Source: Bacteroidaceae bacterium (GTDB lineage: Bacteria > Bacteroidota > Bacteroidia > Bacteroidales > Bacteroidaceae). From it: a DNA stretch of 64,000 bases. The notes under the pieces are model-generated. The model had not been told where the DNA came from and did no database searches. It saw only the letters and a program-made list of their open reading frames with translations. Within the stretch, counting starts at the first letter, position 1, and each line of letters starts with the position of its first letter. Positions 1-8,182 of the stretch are shown piece after piece. The stretch spans positions 62,001 to 126,000 of the forward strand of contig JAFZZI010000004.1 of the NCBI GenBank assembly GCA_017615835.1, given 5' to 3'. Made by a program: the position numbers and the translations under genes.

Positions 1-1
1 C

Positions 2-3000
2 GTGGATAAGCAAAAGGGGCTGTCGTCATTCTCGGTCATACTGGTGATGACGGTGCTGATGATTGTCGGCGCTGCCATGTTGCCGATGCTTGACCTGCAC
101 TATAGTCCGGACAACCACTATCAGTCGCTCACAGTGTCATTCAGCTATCAGGGAGCCTCGGCCCGCATTATTGAGTCGGAAGTCACCTCGGTCGTTGAGG
201 GAGCGCTGAATACCTTGGAGGGAGTGGTGAGTACTAACGCCGTCAGTTCGCAGAACGGTGGTTACGTCTCAATTGAGTTCAAGAAGGGGGTCAATATGGA
301 GATGGCCCGTTTCGAGGCGGCTGCCCGCCTGCGTCAGATAGCCTCAAGGCTTCCTGCCGGGGTACACCCATACCTCGGAGGTTCGGTGTCGGGGGGAAGT
401 GAAGGCAATACCCAAATACTGCGCTACACGGTGAACGCCGATATGACTGCCGACCGTATTCTGGACAATGTTCAGAAACATATTATCATTCCTCTGTCCA
501 GAATTGATGGCGTGGAGAGCGTGGAGTCATCAGGAGCGGCACCCTTCCAATGGATAATTACGTTCGATCCCAACTCGCTGAGGGCCGTAGGGCTCACCCC
601 GGGCGATCTTCAGAACGCTTTTGCCCAGCAGCGTCAGAACAGTATCATCGGTACCCAGGTTACAGAAGACCGTCTGATGCTGGTGCGCCTGCGCTCGACC
701 AGTTTTGAGAGTGACATCGAGGAAATTCCCATCAAGTCTGTTGACGGCCGTCTGTATTACATAGGCGATTTCGCCAAAGTGACATACGAGGAGCAGCCGC
801 CTTCGTCATACAACAGAATAAACGGACTTAACACAATTGACATAGCTGTCTACGGTTCGAAGGGTATAAATACCATAAAAGTGGCCAAAGAGGTTAAGGA
901 CAAGATGGCAGAACTTAAGGAAAGTTTTCCAGCAAAGTTCTCCATCAGGCAGACTTACGACGCATCTGTGCAACTGAAGAAAGAGATAAGGAGAATATTC
1001 TTCAGGGCAATCATGTCGCTCTTTTTCCTGCTGATGTTCGTGCTTCTGGTAAGCCGCAGTTTCCGCTATCTGGCGATAATCGGACTTACCATTACAGCCA
1101 ACCTTCTGTCGGCGGTCATATTCTACTGGCTTTTCGACATAGGCATAGAACTTTACTCGATGGCGGGCATAACCGTCAGCCTTGGAATCATAATCGATAC
1201 GGCCATAGTGATGGTTGACCACTTCACCTACTATGGTAACCGCAGGGTAATGACCTCTATCATGGGTGCCCTTATGACTACCATAGCTGCGTTGCTGATA
1301 GTGTTCTTCCTGCCTGAGAGCATGAGGCAGAATCTGACCAACTTCGTGTGGGTAATAGTGATTAACCTGACTCTGTCAATGCTTGTGGCCTTTCTGTTTG
1401 TTCCGGCACTGCTTGACAAGATTCCACTGCAGTCGAAGGGCGTGGCCAAATACTCTGTCGCAGGCAAGCGGCGCATCGTCGGATGGTCGCACTGGTACGA
1501 GAGATTCATACTGTGGTCTCGCGGCCACAGATGGATTTTCGTTGTGCTGATGTTGCTTATGTTCGGCATTCCCATTCATCTGCTGCCTTCACAGGTTCGC
1601 CACAAGGACAATGGTACTAACAAGGGGGGGCTTGTAGGTGTTTACAATGCCACCATAGGCAGCAAGTGGTACCAGAAAAACAGGGCTGTGTTCGAATATA
1701 TCCTTGGCGGCAGTTTCAACTATTTTTCGAAGAGCGGCTCAAACAGGTACAGCTATCGTGAGCCTGAGCCTTCCAAGACACTGAATGTCTATGCCAACAT
1801 GGCCGAAGGGTGTACTGCCCAGCAGATGAACGAGATAATCGTGGGTATGGAGAACTGGCTGAGTCAGTTTGACGGCATCGAGATGTACGAGACCAGTGTC
1901 AACGGTGCCTCGGCCTCCATCAGGATTACTTTCGAACGCGAGGCAGGCCGGACACGCTTCCCTTACGAACTGAAGCAGAAGATGTGGGCAAAGGCTATGA
2001 ACTATGGTGGAGCTACATGGACCATTACATCGTTGGGAAGTGATGACAACACCCTGACCAACAATACGTACCGTACGTATTGGGACCACACGATAGATAT
2101 TTACGGCTACAATTACGACCTTCTGTACCGTTATGCCGAAGACCTGCGTGACACTTTGCTGACCTTGAAGCGAGTCCCGGCAGCTGAGATTTCATACCGG
2201 GGCAGCAAGCCCGGCAGCGAGTTCTTCCTGGACCTCGACCGCGAGAAAATTGCTATGAACGGACTTGATGTCAGGAGTTATGTGGGCTACATGAATAACC
2301 AACTTTATCAGGGCAGTGCGGGACAGATATTCGACGGTGAGGATAACATCACTGTCATGATGAAGTCGGCTGAACTTGACTACTTCGACCTATGGCACAT
2401 ATCCAATGATATGATCCGTACGGACAGTACTCAGACGCGACTTTCCGATCTTGGTTCTATTACCAAGCGTCAGACAGGTGTGCAGATAATCCGTCAGAAT
2501 CAGGAGTATGTCATTTCTGTAGGCTATGACTTCATAGGCTCATGGGATCTGTCCCGGCAGATGGAGGAGAAGCAGTTCAAGCGTCTCAATGCTTCGCTGC
2601 CTATCGGCTTCCATGCGGGGAATGACGACTACTACAGGTGGAGTCAGGAGAAGAACAGGCAGGCTCTGCTAATATTCATTATCGCCATAATCATCTACAT
2701 GATTTGCTCTATTCTGTTTGAGTCGCTTAACAAGCCTTTTTCGATAATATTGATGATACCGCTCGGTTTCGTCGGACTGTTCATTGCCTATCCGCTCTTT
2801 GGCGTCATGTTTGACCAGGGTGGCTTTGCGGCCATGGTGATGCTTTGCGGTATAGTCGTTAACGCCAGCATCTACATGATCAGTGAGTACGATACCGTTA
2901 CCTCCGCACGGCGATTCCCCGATTCTGACAATCTGACAATAGAACGACGCAATATCCGATATTGGATCAAGGCTTACAACCGCAAGATTATTCCCACGCT

Positions 3001-3178
3001 GCTGACGATTATCTCGACAGTGCTGGGTCTGATACCTTTCCTCTTTGACGGTAAGGACGATGCATTCTGGTACGCATTTGCAATAGGCGTCATAGGGGGC
3101 ATGATATTTTCGATAATAGCATTGGTGTTCTTTATGCCGGTCTTCGTCCCCTTGCGGAAGCAAAACAGACAGCACTAG
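2..3178 (+). CDS. RND-family efflux transporter permease (AcrB/CusA superfamily)
   Basis: Inner-membrane proton-driven exporter of the resistance-nodulation-division superfamily, normally working with a periplasmic adaptor and a TolC-like channel. The 1058 residues from the GTG at base 2 match the usual family length (about 1020-1060), with a first membrane segment near residues 10-30, a long periplasmic domain, a membrane block around residues 335-470, a second periplasmic domain and a final membrane block from about 890. In TM4 the motif GIIIDTAIVM has Asp399 where AcrB has the first Asp of its proton-relay pair, but Thr400 replaces the second. In TM10 Asn954 is kept (GIVVNAS) but the preceding AcrB Lys is Val. 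The substrate cannot be told. The start is two bases from the window edge, so the true start and any adaptor gene may lie upstream. A bidirectional terminator follows. Confidence 0.88.
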   Translation: MDKQKGLSSFSVILVMTVLMIVGAAMLPMLDLHYSPDNHYQSLTVSFSYQGASARIIESEVTSVVEGALNTLEGVVSTNAVSSQNGGYVSIEFKKGVNMEMARFEAAARLRQIASRLPAGVHPYLGGSVSGGSEGNTQILRYTVNADMTADRILDNVQKHIIIPLSRIDGVESVESSGAAPFQWIITFDPNSLRAVGLTPGDLQNAFAQQRQNSIIGTQVTEDRLMLVRLRSTSFESDIEEIPIKSVDGRLYYIGDFAKVTYEEQPPSSYNRINGLNTIDIAVYGSKGINTIKVAKEVKDKMAELKESFPAKFSIRQTYDASVQLKKEIRRIFFRAIMSLFFLLMFVLLVSRSFRYLAIIGLTITANLLSAVIFYWLFDIGIELYSMAGITVSLGIIIDTAIVMVDHFTYYGNRRVMTSIMGALMTTIAALLIVFFLPESMRQNLTNFVWVIVINLTLSMLVAFLFVPALLDKIPLQSKGVAKYSVAGKRRIVGWSHWYERFILWSRGHRWIFVVLMLLMFGIPIHLLPSQVRHKDNGTNKGGLVGVYNATIGSKWYQKNRAVFEYILGGSFNYFSKSGSNRYSYREPEPSKTLNVYANMAEGCTAQQMNEIIVGMENWLSQFDGIEMYETSVNGASASIRITFEREAGRTRFPYELKQKMWAKAMNYGGATWTITSLGSDDNTLTNNTYRTYWDHTIDIYGYNYDLLYRYAEDLRDTLLTLKRVPAAEISYRGSKPGSEFFLDLDREKIAMNGLDVRSYVGYMNNQLYQGSAGQIFDGEDNITVMMKSAELDYFDLWHISNDMIRTDSTQTRLSDLGSITKRQTGVQIIRQNQEYVISVGYDFIGSWDLSRQMEEKQFKRLNASLPIGFHAGNDDYYRWSQEKNRQALLIFIIAIIIYMICSILFESLNKPFSIILMIPLGFVGLFIAYPLFGVMFDQGGFAAMVMLCGIVVNASIYMISEYDTVTSARRFPDSDNLTIERRNIRYWIKAYNRKIIPTLLTIISTVLGLIPFLFDGKDDAFWYAFAIGVIGGMIFSIIALVFFMPVFVPLRKQNRQH

Positions 3179-3263
3179 GCAGAACGTTCGCCTTTCGGTG
3201 TTACCGACTGTGGTTTTACAGAGTCGGGCCGGACAAATGGAGCGTTATAGCATACCGTAAAAA

Positions 3264-3294
3264 CAAGGCAGACCCGGGTTGCGGGTCTGCCTTG
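3264..3294. terminator. bidirectional rho-independent terminator
   Basis: A perfect 13-bp inverted repeat (caaggcagacccg / cgggtctgccttg) with a 5-nt loop, preceded by an A run (T run on the minus strand). It lies between the convergent efflux permease (+) and the barrel protein gene (-) and probably ends both. Confidence 0.85.
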
Positions 3295-3310
3295 TCTGTT
3301 GGGGACGGAA

Positions 3311-3952
3311 TCAGAAGTTGTATACGTATCCTACACCGATAACATGTACAGGCTCGCCTCCATTGGGAAGATGGTACATATAGAACAGGTCAAGTATGTT
3401 GTGCCGGTCGAAGGCTATTTCGGTACCGACGTAGTTCAGAGAGCGTATCCAGGTCTTCCATGTGAAGATTTCTGCCATTGCATAGGGTCTGAATACGCTG
3501 CCTGGAATGTTGTACTGGGCTCTGAGCCTTGTACGCAGGGTGAAACTGTGTGATGACAGGGATGGAGTGTAGGCGAACTCAAGTTTCTCGCGAATTGATA
3601 TGGAAAGAGCGTCGCGGATGAGCGTGCCTGTGGCACATAGTACTGCCTTGTGTGTACTTACAGTTGTGTTCCAATACTCGTAACTCAGGTCTGTCTTGAG
3701 CCATGGGGTTGCTTTGATACCGCCTCCGACGGCTCCGAATATGGCCTCTTTGTGGCCGAAGTTCTGGTTGCTGCGGAATTCGAAACGCATGAAAGCATAG
3801 CTTTTCTCCCAGCCTTTGTTTGCCTGAAGACTGATCCATGCACCGCCGTCATCGGCTCTGACTGTTGTTGAAGTGATTGCTGTAAGAAGCAGAAGTGTTG
3901 CAAGTCTGAGACTTTTGGATGACTTGGGAATGTTGTTTCTTCGTGTGATCAT
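3311..3952 (-). CDS. DUF2490-like outer-membrane beta-barrel protein
   Basis: A 213-residue protein with an N-terminal signal segment (basic MITRRNN start, hydrophobic LATLLLLTAI, cleavage probably after TTVRA-D). The rest alternates polar and aromatic/hydrophobic residues as in beta-strands (for example LKTDLSYEYWNTTV, REKLEFAYTP) and ends in YVYNF, an aromatic C-terminus typical of Bam-dependent barrels. The pattern resembles DUF2490 proteins of Bacteroidetes, which have no established function. The gene is transcribed away from the patatin gene and has a good promoter at 3987-4017. No catalytic motif is visible. The family name is from memory of the pattern, not from a search. Confidence 0.65.
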   Translation of the reverse strand: MITRRNNIPKSSKSLRLATLLLLTAITSTTVRADDGGAWISLQANKGWEKSYAFMRFEFRSNQNFGHKEAIFGAVGGGIKATPWLKTDLSYEYWNTTVSTHKAVLCATGTLIRDALSISIREKLEFAYTPSLSSHSFTLRTRLRAQYNIPGSVFRPYAMAEIFTWKTWIRSLNYVGTEIAFDRHNILDLFYMYHLPNGGEPVHVIGVGYVYNF

Positions 3953-3986
3953 AAGTGTCGTTTCAGTTAGTTGAATTATGTGGGCG

Positions 3987-4017
3987 CAAAGATAATCAAT
4001 AGTTTGCAGCTGTCAAA
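3987..4017 (-). promoter_or_regulatory. Bacteroidetes-type promoter for the DUF2490-like gene
   Basis: On the minus strand TTTG (plus 4014-4017) is followed after exactly 19 nt by TATCTTTG (plus 3987-3994), matching the -33 TTTG / -7 TAnnTTTG pattern of Bacteroidetes housekeeping promoters. It lies about 35 nt upstream of the ATG at 3952. Confidence 0.7.
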
Positions 4018-4066
4018 GAAAGGGCTTTTCTATAATTATTTCTATTTTTACAGCGTTATTACCTAT

Positions 4067-6514
4067 ATGCTTATGAAAGGGACGATAAGAAGGATGACCT
4101 TGTCATTGTTGATGTCGCTTACGCACTCAGTCGTGTTTGCCCAGTCATTTCCCAACGGATTGGCGGCAAACAGTGTGGATCCTGTGTCTGATTCGGTTGC
4201 GATTGCAAGAATGAGTTGCATGCTTGACAGCATACGCAACGAGGAGCACCGGCCGACGGTTGCCGTGGTGTTCAGCGGCGGAGGTGCAAAAGGTGCTGCA
4301 TACATCGGCATTCTGCGTTACATGGAGGAGCAGGGTATCCCCGTTGACCTTATCGGCGGAACAAGCATGGGAGGTCTGATGGGCGGTCTTTACGCCCTGG
4401 GCTATGACAGCCATGAGATGGAAAAATTGATGACAGATATCGACTGGAACAAGATTATGAACGATAATCTTGACCTCAAATATCTTACTTACGAGCAGAA
4501 AGCCTACAAGTCGATCTTCTTTCTGTCGATACCATTCTTTTATGATGACAAGGCCCGTAACCAACGCGAAATGCTGTTCGGAAGTGATCAGTCAGATGGC
4601 AGTACATCAGGTCCGATGGATAAGAGAAAACTGCTTTCAACTATCCCTTTCGGATATAATTCCGGTTTCAACATTGACAACCTGTTGTCAAGGCTTTCTG
4701 TAGGTTATCAGGGTGACGTTGATTTCACTGAACTGCCTATTCCGTTCTATTGCGTGTCATCCGATCTGGTGACAGCGAAGGCAAAGTATCATACCAGTGG
4801 TTCCATAAAGACGGCCATGCGTTCAACAATGTCTATACCGGGAGTATTCAATCCGGTGCGTTCAGACAGGCTGATACTTGTAGATGGAGGCACGCGAAAT
4901 AACTTCCCGATTGATATGGCTGGGGCGGCAGGTGCCGACATTATAGTAGGTGTTGAAGTCGCCTCACGCGATGTGGAGTACTCTCAGGTCAACAGTGCCA
5001 TCGACGTGATGAGTTGCATGATAAAGATGCTGGGCGACGATGCCCGCAGCAATGAGGACTATAGTGCAGACCTGTATGTCAAACCTTCTACCGGCAACAT
5101 AAGCATGCTGAGCTTCAATTCTGAGGCTATAGCTAAGATGATTGAGTCCGGGTATGAAGCTGCTAAGGGACATGATGAAGAATTCGCGGCGATAAAGAGG
5201 CGTGTCGGCGTTTTCGATTATGACAAGTGGCTGTCAGGATTAAAGCCTGATGTAACACATTTGGATGGAAAGTCTGTGATGGTGACTGATGTGAGAGTGA
5301 ATGGAATCCCTTCGGAAGAGGAGTTTATGTTCCGGCGCATTCTCGGCATCCGCGACAGTGCTATGGTCACAACTTCCGATATAGAGGATGCAATGTGCAG
5401 GATTAAGTCAACGGGGGCCTTTGAGACTGTCAGGTACTCGTTGCTCGACAGAGATAACGATGATTCGTACACATTGCTTTTGGAGTGTACGCCTGGTCAA
5501 GTTCACAATTTCGGCTTTGCTTTCCGTGCCGATACCGAGAACTGGGCTGGAATCATTGCCAACCTGACTTTGAATGCTCATCGCCTTACTGGTTGGCGCT
5601 ATGATTTTACGTTGGATCTTGGCTCGCGACATGGCATTGATGTGACAGTTTCATACCGTAAGAACTACATGGCTCAACTGAATGCTTCTCTTTCTCTGTT
5701 CCACTCACGCCATGATTTGGCTTCAAGGAGTGAGGCGATGAAACTTGACATAGGCTATCTTGGTGCCCGCGGCGAACTGTTTGTCTCTTCGGCACATGGC
5801 CTTTCTTATGATTTTAAGTGCGGCGTGAGGGCCGATGCGGCAACAATGCCCAGGAAGTGGTTCAAATCGTCCAGACCCGATGTCTGGAGTCCGTCAGATT
5901 CGCAGTCGAAAGGCTGCTATTTGTCTGGCTTTGTCTGCTCCGGCTTCAATACGATGAATGATGTCCAGTTCCCGTCAAGAGGAATCAGGGCAAAACTTGA
6001 AATGGAGTGCCGCTTTTTCAAGTTCGGCCATGACTATTCACCGACTCCTTCGATTTCTGCCAGTTTCCAGTCTGTGATTCCTGTTACACGCTGGTTGTCA
6101 TTGATTCCAGACCTTCACTATCGCAGTCTGTTCTCGGATTATACAAGGGAAGACGAAGGCTATTCGATTATGAACAACAATTTTGTAGGTGGGTCATTTG
6201 CAGACAGGTATGTTTACGGCGAGATTCCATTCGTAGGATTGAATGACCCTTATATGGCTCAGAATCATGTGCTCGTGGCAAATCTGGATGTAAGGTTCAG
6301 ACTGGCAAATAAACTCTATCTGTCAGCCCTTCTTGGTGCAGTCCGTGAAAACGATTCATTTGCCGGGCTTTTCAGCAGTGTCGAACCTTCGTTCTGGGCG
6401 TGTGGAATGGAACTGGGATACAGGATGGGAATCGGGCCTCTCAAGGTCAACGTACATTGGTCGGACTTCTCCAGGAACTTTGACTATTATATATCTGTAG
6501 GTTACGATTTCTGA
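4067..6514 (+). CDS. Patatin-like phospholipase with POTRA and Omp85-type barrel
   Basis: An outer-membrane protein of the PlpD-like architecture: a periplasmic or exported lipid acyl hydrolase joined to a BamA-like barrel. After a signal peptide come the patatin elements: oxyanion loop SGGGAKG, nucleophile elbow GGTSMGG (Ser in GTSMG), and the catalytic Asp of DGGTRNNFP. A POTRA-like stretch follows (from MVTDVRVNGIPSEEEF through TTSDIEDAMCRIKSTGAFETV), then a long beta-rich region ending in YYISVGYDF, an outer-membrane C-terminal signature. The frame is open from 3971, but the first 32 codons are AT-rich and lack a signal peptide, so I start at the ATG at 4067 (4073 also possible), giving about 815 residues. 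It is divergent from the DUF2490-like gene. Substrate unknown; the fold call is firm. Confidence 0.88.
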   Translation: MLMKGTIRRMTLSLLMSLTHSVVFAQSFPNGLAANSVDPVSDSVAIARMSCMLDSIRNEEHRPTVAVVFSGGGAKGAAYIGILRYMEEQGIPVDLIGGTSMGGLMGGLYALGYDSHEMEKLMTDIDWNKIMNDNLDLKYLTYEQKAYKSIFFLSIPFFYDDKARNQREMLFGSDQSDGSTSGPMDKRKLLSTIPFGYNSGFNIDNLLSRLSVGYQGDVDFTELPIPFYCVSSDLVTAKAKYHTSGSIKTAMRSTMSIPGVFNPVRSDRLILVDGGTRNNFPIDMAGAAGADIIVGVEVASRDVEYSQVNSAIDVMSCMIKMLGDDARSNEDYSADLYVKPSTGNISMLSFNSEAIAKMIESGYEAAKGHDEEFAAIKRRVGVFDYDKWLSGLKPDVTHLDGKSVMVTDVRVNGIPSEEEFMFRRILGIRDSAMVTTSDIEDAMCRIKSTGAFETVRYSLLDRDNDDSYTLLLECTPGQVHNFGFAFRADTENWAGIIANLTLNAHRLTGWRYDFTLDLGSRHGIDVTVSYRKNYMAQLNASLSLFHSRHDLASRSEAMKLDIGYLGARGELFVSSAHGLSYDFKCGVRADAATMPRKWFKSSRPDVWSPSDSQSKGCYLSGFVCSGFNTMNDVQFPSRGIRAKLEMECRFFKFGHDYSPTPSISASFQSVIPVTRWLSLIPDLHYRSLFSDYTREDEGYSIMNNNFVGGSFADRYVYGEIPFVGLNDPYMAQNHVLVANLDVRFRLANKLYLSALLGAVRENDSFAGLFSSVEPSFWACGMELGYRMGIGPLKVNVHWSDFSRNFDYYISVGYDF

Positions 6515-6612
6515 TTCACAGATGCGGCCACTTCCGTTATTGATTACATCCTTGCCGTTGACGCGAAGAATACAGGATACTGTGGAAATGGTCGGAATCA
6601 AGTCGGCATAAA

Positions 6613-6642
6613 AAAAGAGTCCGGTTTCGGCCGGACTCTTTT
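6613..6642. terminator. bidirectional terminator between patatin gene and hsp20
   Basis: Perfect 12-bp stem aaaagagtccgg / ccggactctttt with loop tttcgg, with A and T runs at its edges. It separates convergent genes and can serve both strands. The rest of the gap 6515-6709 shows nothing else I can name. Confidence 0.85.
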
Positions 6643-6709
6643 CCAGAATAATCATGAATTGTCCATTTTTCGGGGTATCCTTAATAGTCCCCTTTTGTAT
6701 CACTTTCAA

Positions 6710-7150
6710 TTAAAGAATTTCTATCCTTCTGCTTTCCGGAGTCTTGACAGTGACTTCTTTCTTGGGAAGTGTAATGTGAAGGATGCCGTTGGTCATCTGA
6801 GCGGTAATCTTGTCCGACTCGATATCGTCCGGCAAAGTGAAAGCCTGACGGTAGGCCGAGTATGAGAACTCACGGCGCAGATAGTTTTTCTTGTCTTTTT
6901 TGTCTTCCTTGTCACTCTTTTTCTCAAGGGTTATGAGAAGCTCTCCTTCGTTGGATACCTGAACATTCAGGTCTTCCTTGTTCATTCCAGGTGCTGCCAC
7001 CTCAATCTCGAAATCTTTCTCGTTTTCGATTACATTGACTGCCGGTGAAGCAAACTGCTTTGCAGGTGTGAATGCCGGAAAACTGTCGTAAAAGAAGTCG
7101 TTGAACAGTGAAGGCAGCCAATCATTTGAATTTCTACGTGCTACTAACAT
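6710..7150 (-). CDS. Small heat shock protein, Hsp20/alpha-crystallin family
   Basis: A 146-residue cytosolic holdase that binds unfolding proteins during stress. The N-terminal region (NDWLPSLFNDFF) is aromatic-rich as usual. The alpha-crystallin domain runs from about residue 35 (PAVNVIENEKDFEIEVAAPGMNKEDLNVQV) to GILHITLPK near 130, which carries the conserved G-I-L-x-I-x-x-P-K closing strand. A lysine/aspartate-rich loop (KSDKEDKKDKK) sits in the middle. The C-terminal RRIEIL supplies the I-x-I/L motif used for oligomer assembly. It is a single-gene unit closed by the terminator at 6613. Upstream there is no good TAnnTTTG promoter but there is a sigma-54-like -24/-12 element (7229-7244) with TGACA boxes behind it; see findings. 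Confidence 0.93.
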   Translation of the reverse strand: MLVARRNSNDWLPSLFNDFFYDSFPAFTPAKQFASPAVNVIENEKDFEIEVAAPGMNKEDLNVQVSNEGELLITLEKKSDKEDKKDKKNYLRREFSYSAYRQAFTLPDDIESDKITAQMTNGILHITLPKKEVTVKTPESRRIEIL

Positions 7151-7228
7151 AATTGTAAATTTTAAAAGTTATACATTTTTATCTGTTTCAATTTCTTCCC
7201 GTATCTCTGCGGGTTTCACATGAATAGT

Positions 7229-7244
7229 TGCAAACTGAATGCCA
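7229..7244 (-). promoter_or_regulatory. sigma-54-like -24/-12 promoter of hsp20 (predicted)
   Basis: On the minus strand the sequence reads TGGCATTCAGTTTGCA. Against the consensus TGGCACG-N4-TTGCA it matches except for TT in place of CG; the invariant GG and GC dinucleotides are present with the required 12-nt offset. A start of transcription near 7218 would leave a leader of about 68 nt before the ATG at 7150. Prediction only. Confidence 0.45.
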
Positions 7245-7255
7245 GTTTATAATCA

Positions 7256-7321
7256 AGACACTATGTCTGCGTTTACTGACATACTGACATGAAATGTAGA
7301 TTTTTGCATGACAAAATGACA
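7256..7321. promoter_or_regulatory. TGACA box cluster upstream of hsp20
   Basis: A 13-bp palindrome AGACA-CTA-TGTCT (7256-7268) is followed by TGACA at 7277, 7285, 7309 and 7317. The last four start at multiples of 8 nt from each other (8, 24, 8). The region lies behind the predicted -24/-12 element of hsp20 but also upstream of the divergent DUF456 gene, so it could act on either. The word GACACTWTGTC recurs upstream of groES. Confidence 0.5.
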
Positions 7322-7372
7322 AACTGGGTAGTTTGTGGCTAATTATTGATATTTTAGCAGACAGAAACGTCA

Positions 7373-7867
7373 ATGGTGTCAATCATGTCGGTAGTTGATT
7401 TTTTGGCTTTGCTGTTGGGTGTCATTGGGATAGCCGGCAGTGTGATTCCTGGTATTCCGGGCCCTCCTTTAAGCTGGGTAGGGCTGTTGCTGGTCTGGCT
7501 CGGCCGTAATGACGGCGGGCATCCGGTTGCAAACGCGGCCCTGTTGGTATGGTTGGGCCTGACTGTGCTGGTTTCGGTTTTGGACTATGTGGTGCCTGCT
7601 CAGTTCACACGGATTACGGGAGGTACCAAGTCGGCGTCGAGAGGTGCCATAATTGGTTTGGTGATAGGGTTGCTGCTTCCGCCTGTCGGGATAATTGTCG
7701 GCAGCCTGCTGGGGGCCTTTGTTGCAGAGTTTGTTTCGGAAGGCAGGGATGTGTGGAGTTCTGCCAAGGCGGCACTTGGGGCTTTTGCCGGTTTTATGTT
7801 CGGTACCGGACTTAAGTTGCTGGTTTCGGGTCTGATGTTCTATTATATTATAGTAGGTATTTTCTGA
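7373..7867 (+). CDS. DUF456 domain-containing small membrane protein
   Basis: A 164-residue, very hydrophobic inner-membrane protein with about four to five membrane segments. It shows the features I associate with DUF456: a Gly/Pro-rich PGIPGPPLSW motif near residues 26-35, a GGTKSASRGAIIGLVIG segment near residue 80, and a Gly-rich second half. No function is established for the family; Gly-zipper-like segments suggest helix packing in the membrane (inference). Start is the ATG at 7373; an in-frame ATG at 7385 (MSVVDFL) is equally possible. It stands alone between the hsp20 promoter region and a terminator shared with tRNA-Val. Confidence 0.75.
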   Translation: MVSIMSVVDFLALLLGVIGIAGSVIPGIPGPPLSWVGLLLVWLGRNDGGHPVANAALLVWLGLTVLVSVLDYVVPAQFTRITGGTKSASRGAIIGLVIGLLLPPVGIIVGSLLGAFVAEFVSEGRDVWSSAKAALGAFAGFMFGTGLKLLVSGLMFYYIIVGIF

Positions 7868-7912
7868 TTCTTTTCCGTTGTCGTAGCCGACGGTGCTGAG
7901 TGCAGTAAAAAT

Positions 7913-7941
7913 AACAGCCGCAGACTAAGTCTGCGGCTGTT
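7913..7941. terminator. bidirectional terminator of the DUF456 gene and tRNA-Val
   Basis: Perfect 13-bp stem aacagccgcagac / gtctgcggctgtt with a 3-nt loop taa, preceded by an A-rich tract on + and followed by T residues. It directly abuts the 3' end of the minus-strand tRNA gene. Confidence 0.85.
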
Positions 7942-7946
7942 TCGTG

Positions 7947-8021
7947 TGATCCGTGGCGGATTTGAACCGCCGACCTCTTGCCTGTCAAGCAAGCGCTCTA
8001 AACCAACTGAGCTAACGGATC
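7947..8021 (-). tRNA. tRNA-Val (anticodon GAC)
   Basis: The minus strand folds as a full cloverleaf: acceptor GATCCGT / ACGGATC, D-stem GCTC / GAGC with a 10-nt loop, anticodon stem CTTGC / GCAAG with loop TTGACAG (GAC at 34-36), variable AGGTC, T-stem GGCGG / CCGCC with loop TTCAAAT, discriminator A. CCA is not encoded. Reads GUC and GUU. Confidence 0.93.
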
Positions 8022-8039
8022 GGACTCTTGTTGCGGATG

Positions 8040-8070
8040 CAAAGATAGATTGTTTTTTTGGGAATGCCAA
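8040..8070 (-). promoter_or_regulatory. promoter of tRNA-Val
   Basis: Minus-strand TTG (plus 8068-8070), 20 nt, then TATCTTTG (plus 8040-8047), a full match to the TAnnTTTG -7 element, ending 18 nt before the tRNA 5' end. Confidence 0.65.
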
Positions 8071-8150
8071 CTATTTGCATCAGTTCTTGAAAAAAGAGTT
8101 TTCTATAAAATATCGTATTGATGTCTGTTTTCAGAGCGTCTGCCAGGTGG

Positions 8151-8171
8151 TTATCAACAGGCTGTTGAAAA
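8151..8171. promoter_or_regulatory. inverted pair of DnaA-box-like 9-mers before the dcw operon
   Basis: TTATCAACA (8151-8159) and, 3 nt later, TGTTGAAAA (reverse complement TTTTCAACA, 8163-8171) face each other. Each differs from the common DnaA box TTWTCCACA at one position. Whether DnaA binds here is unknown; the pair may also be a simple dyad. Confidence 0.3.
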
Positions 8172-8182
8172 CTTTTTGGTAA

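Noticed and set aside
7843-8070. Short minus-strand frame over the tRNA-Val locus
   Set aside because: Covers a complete tRNA cloverleaf and its terminator; coding is implausible.
8151-8171. Replication origin near mraZ
   Set aside because: Only two degenerate DnaA-like words, no AT-rich unwinding region of note and no dnaA gene; kept only as a possible regulatory dyad.
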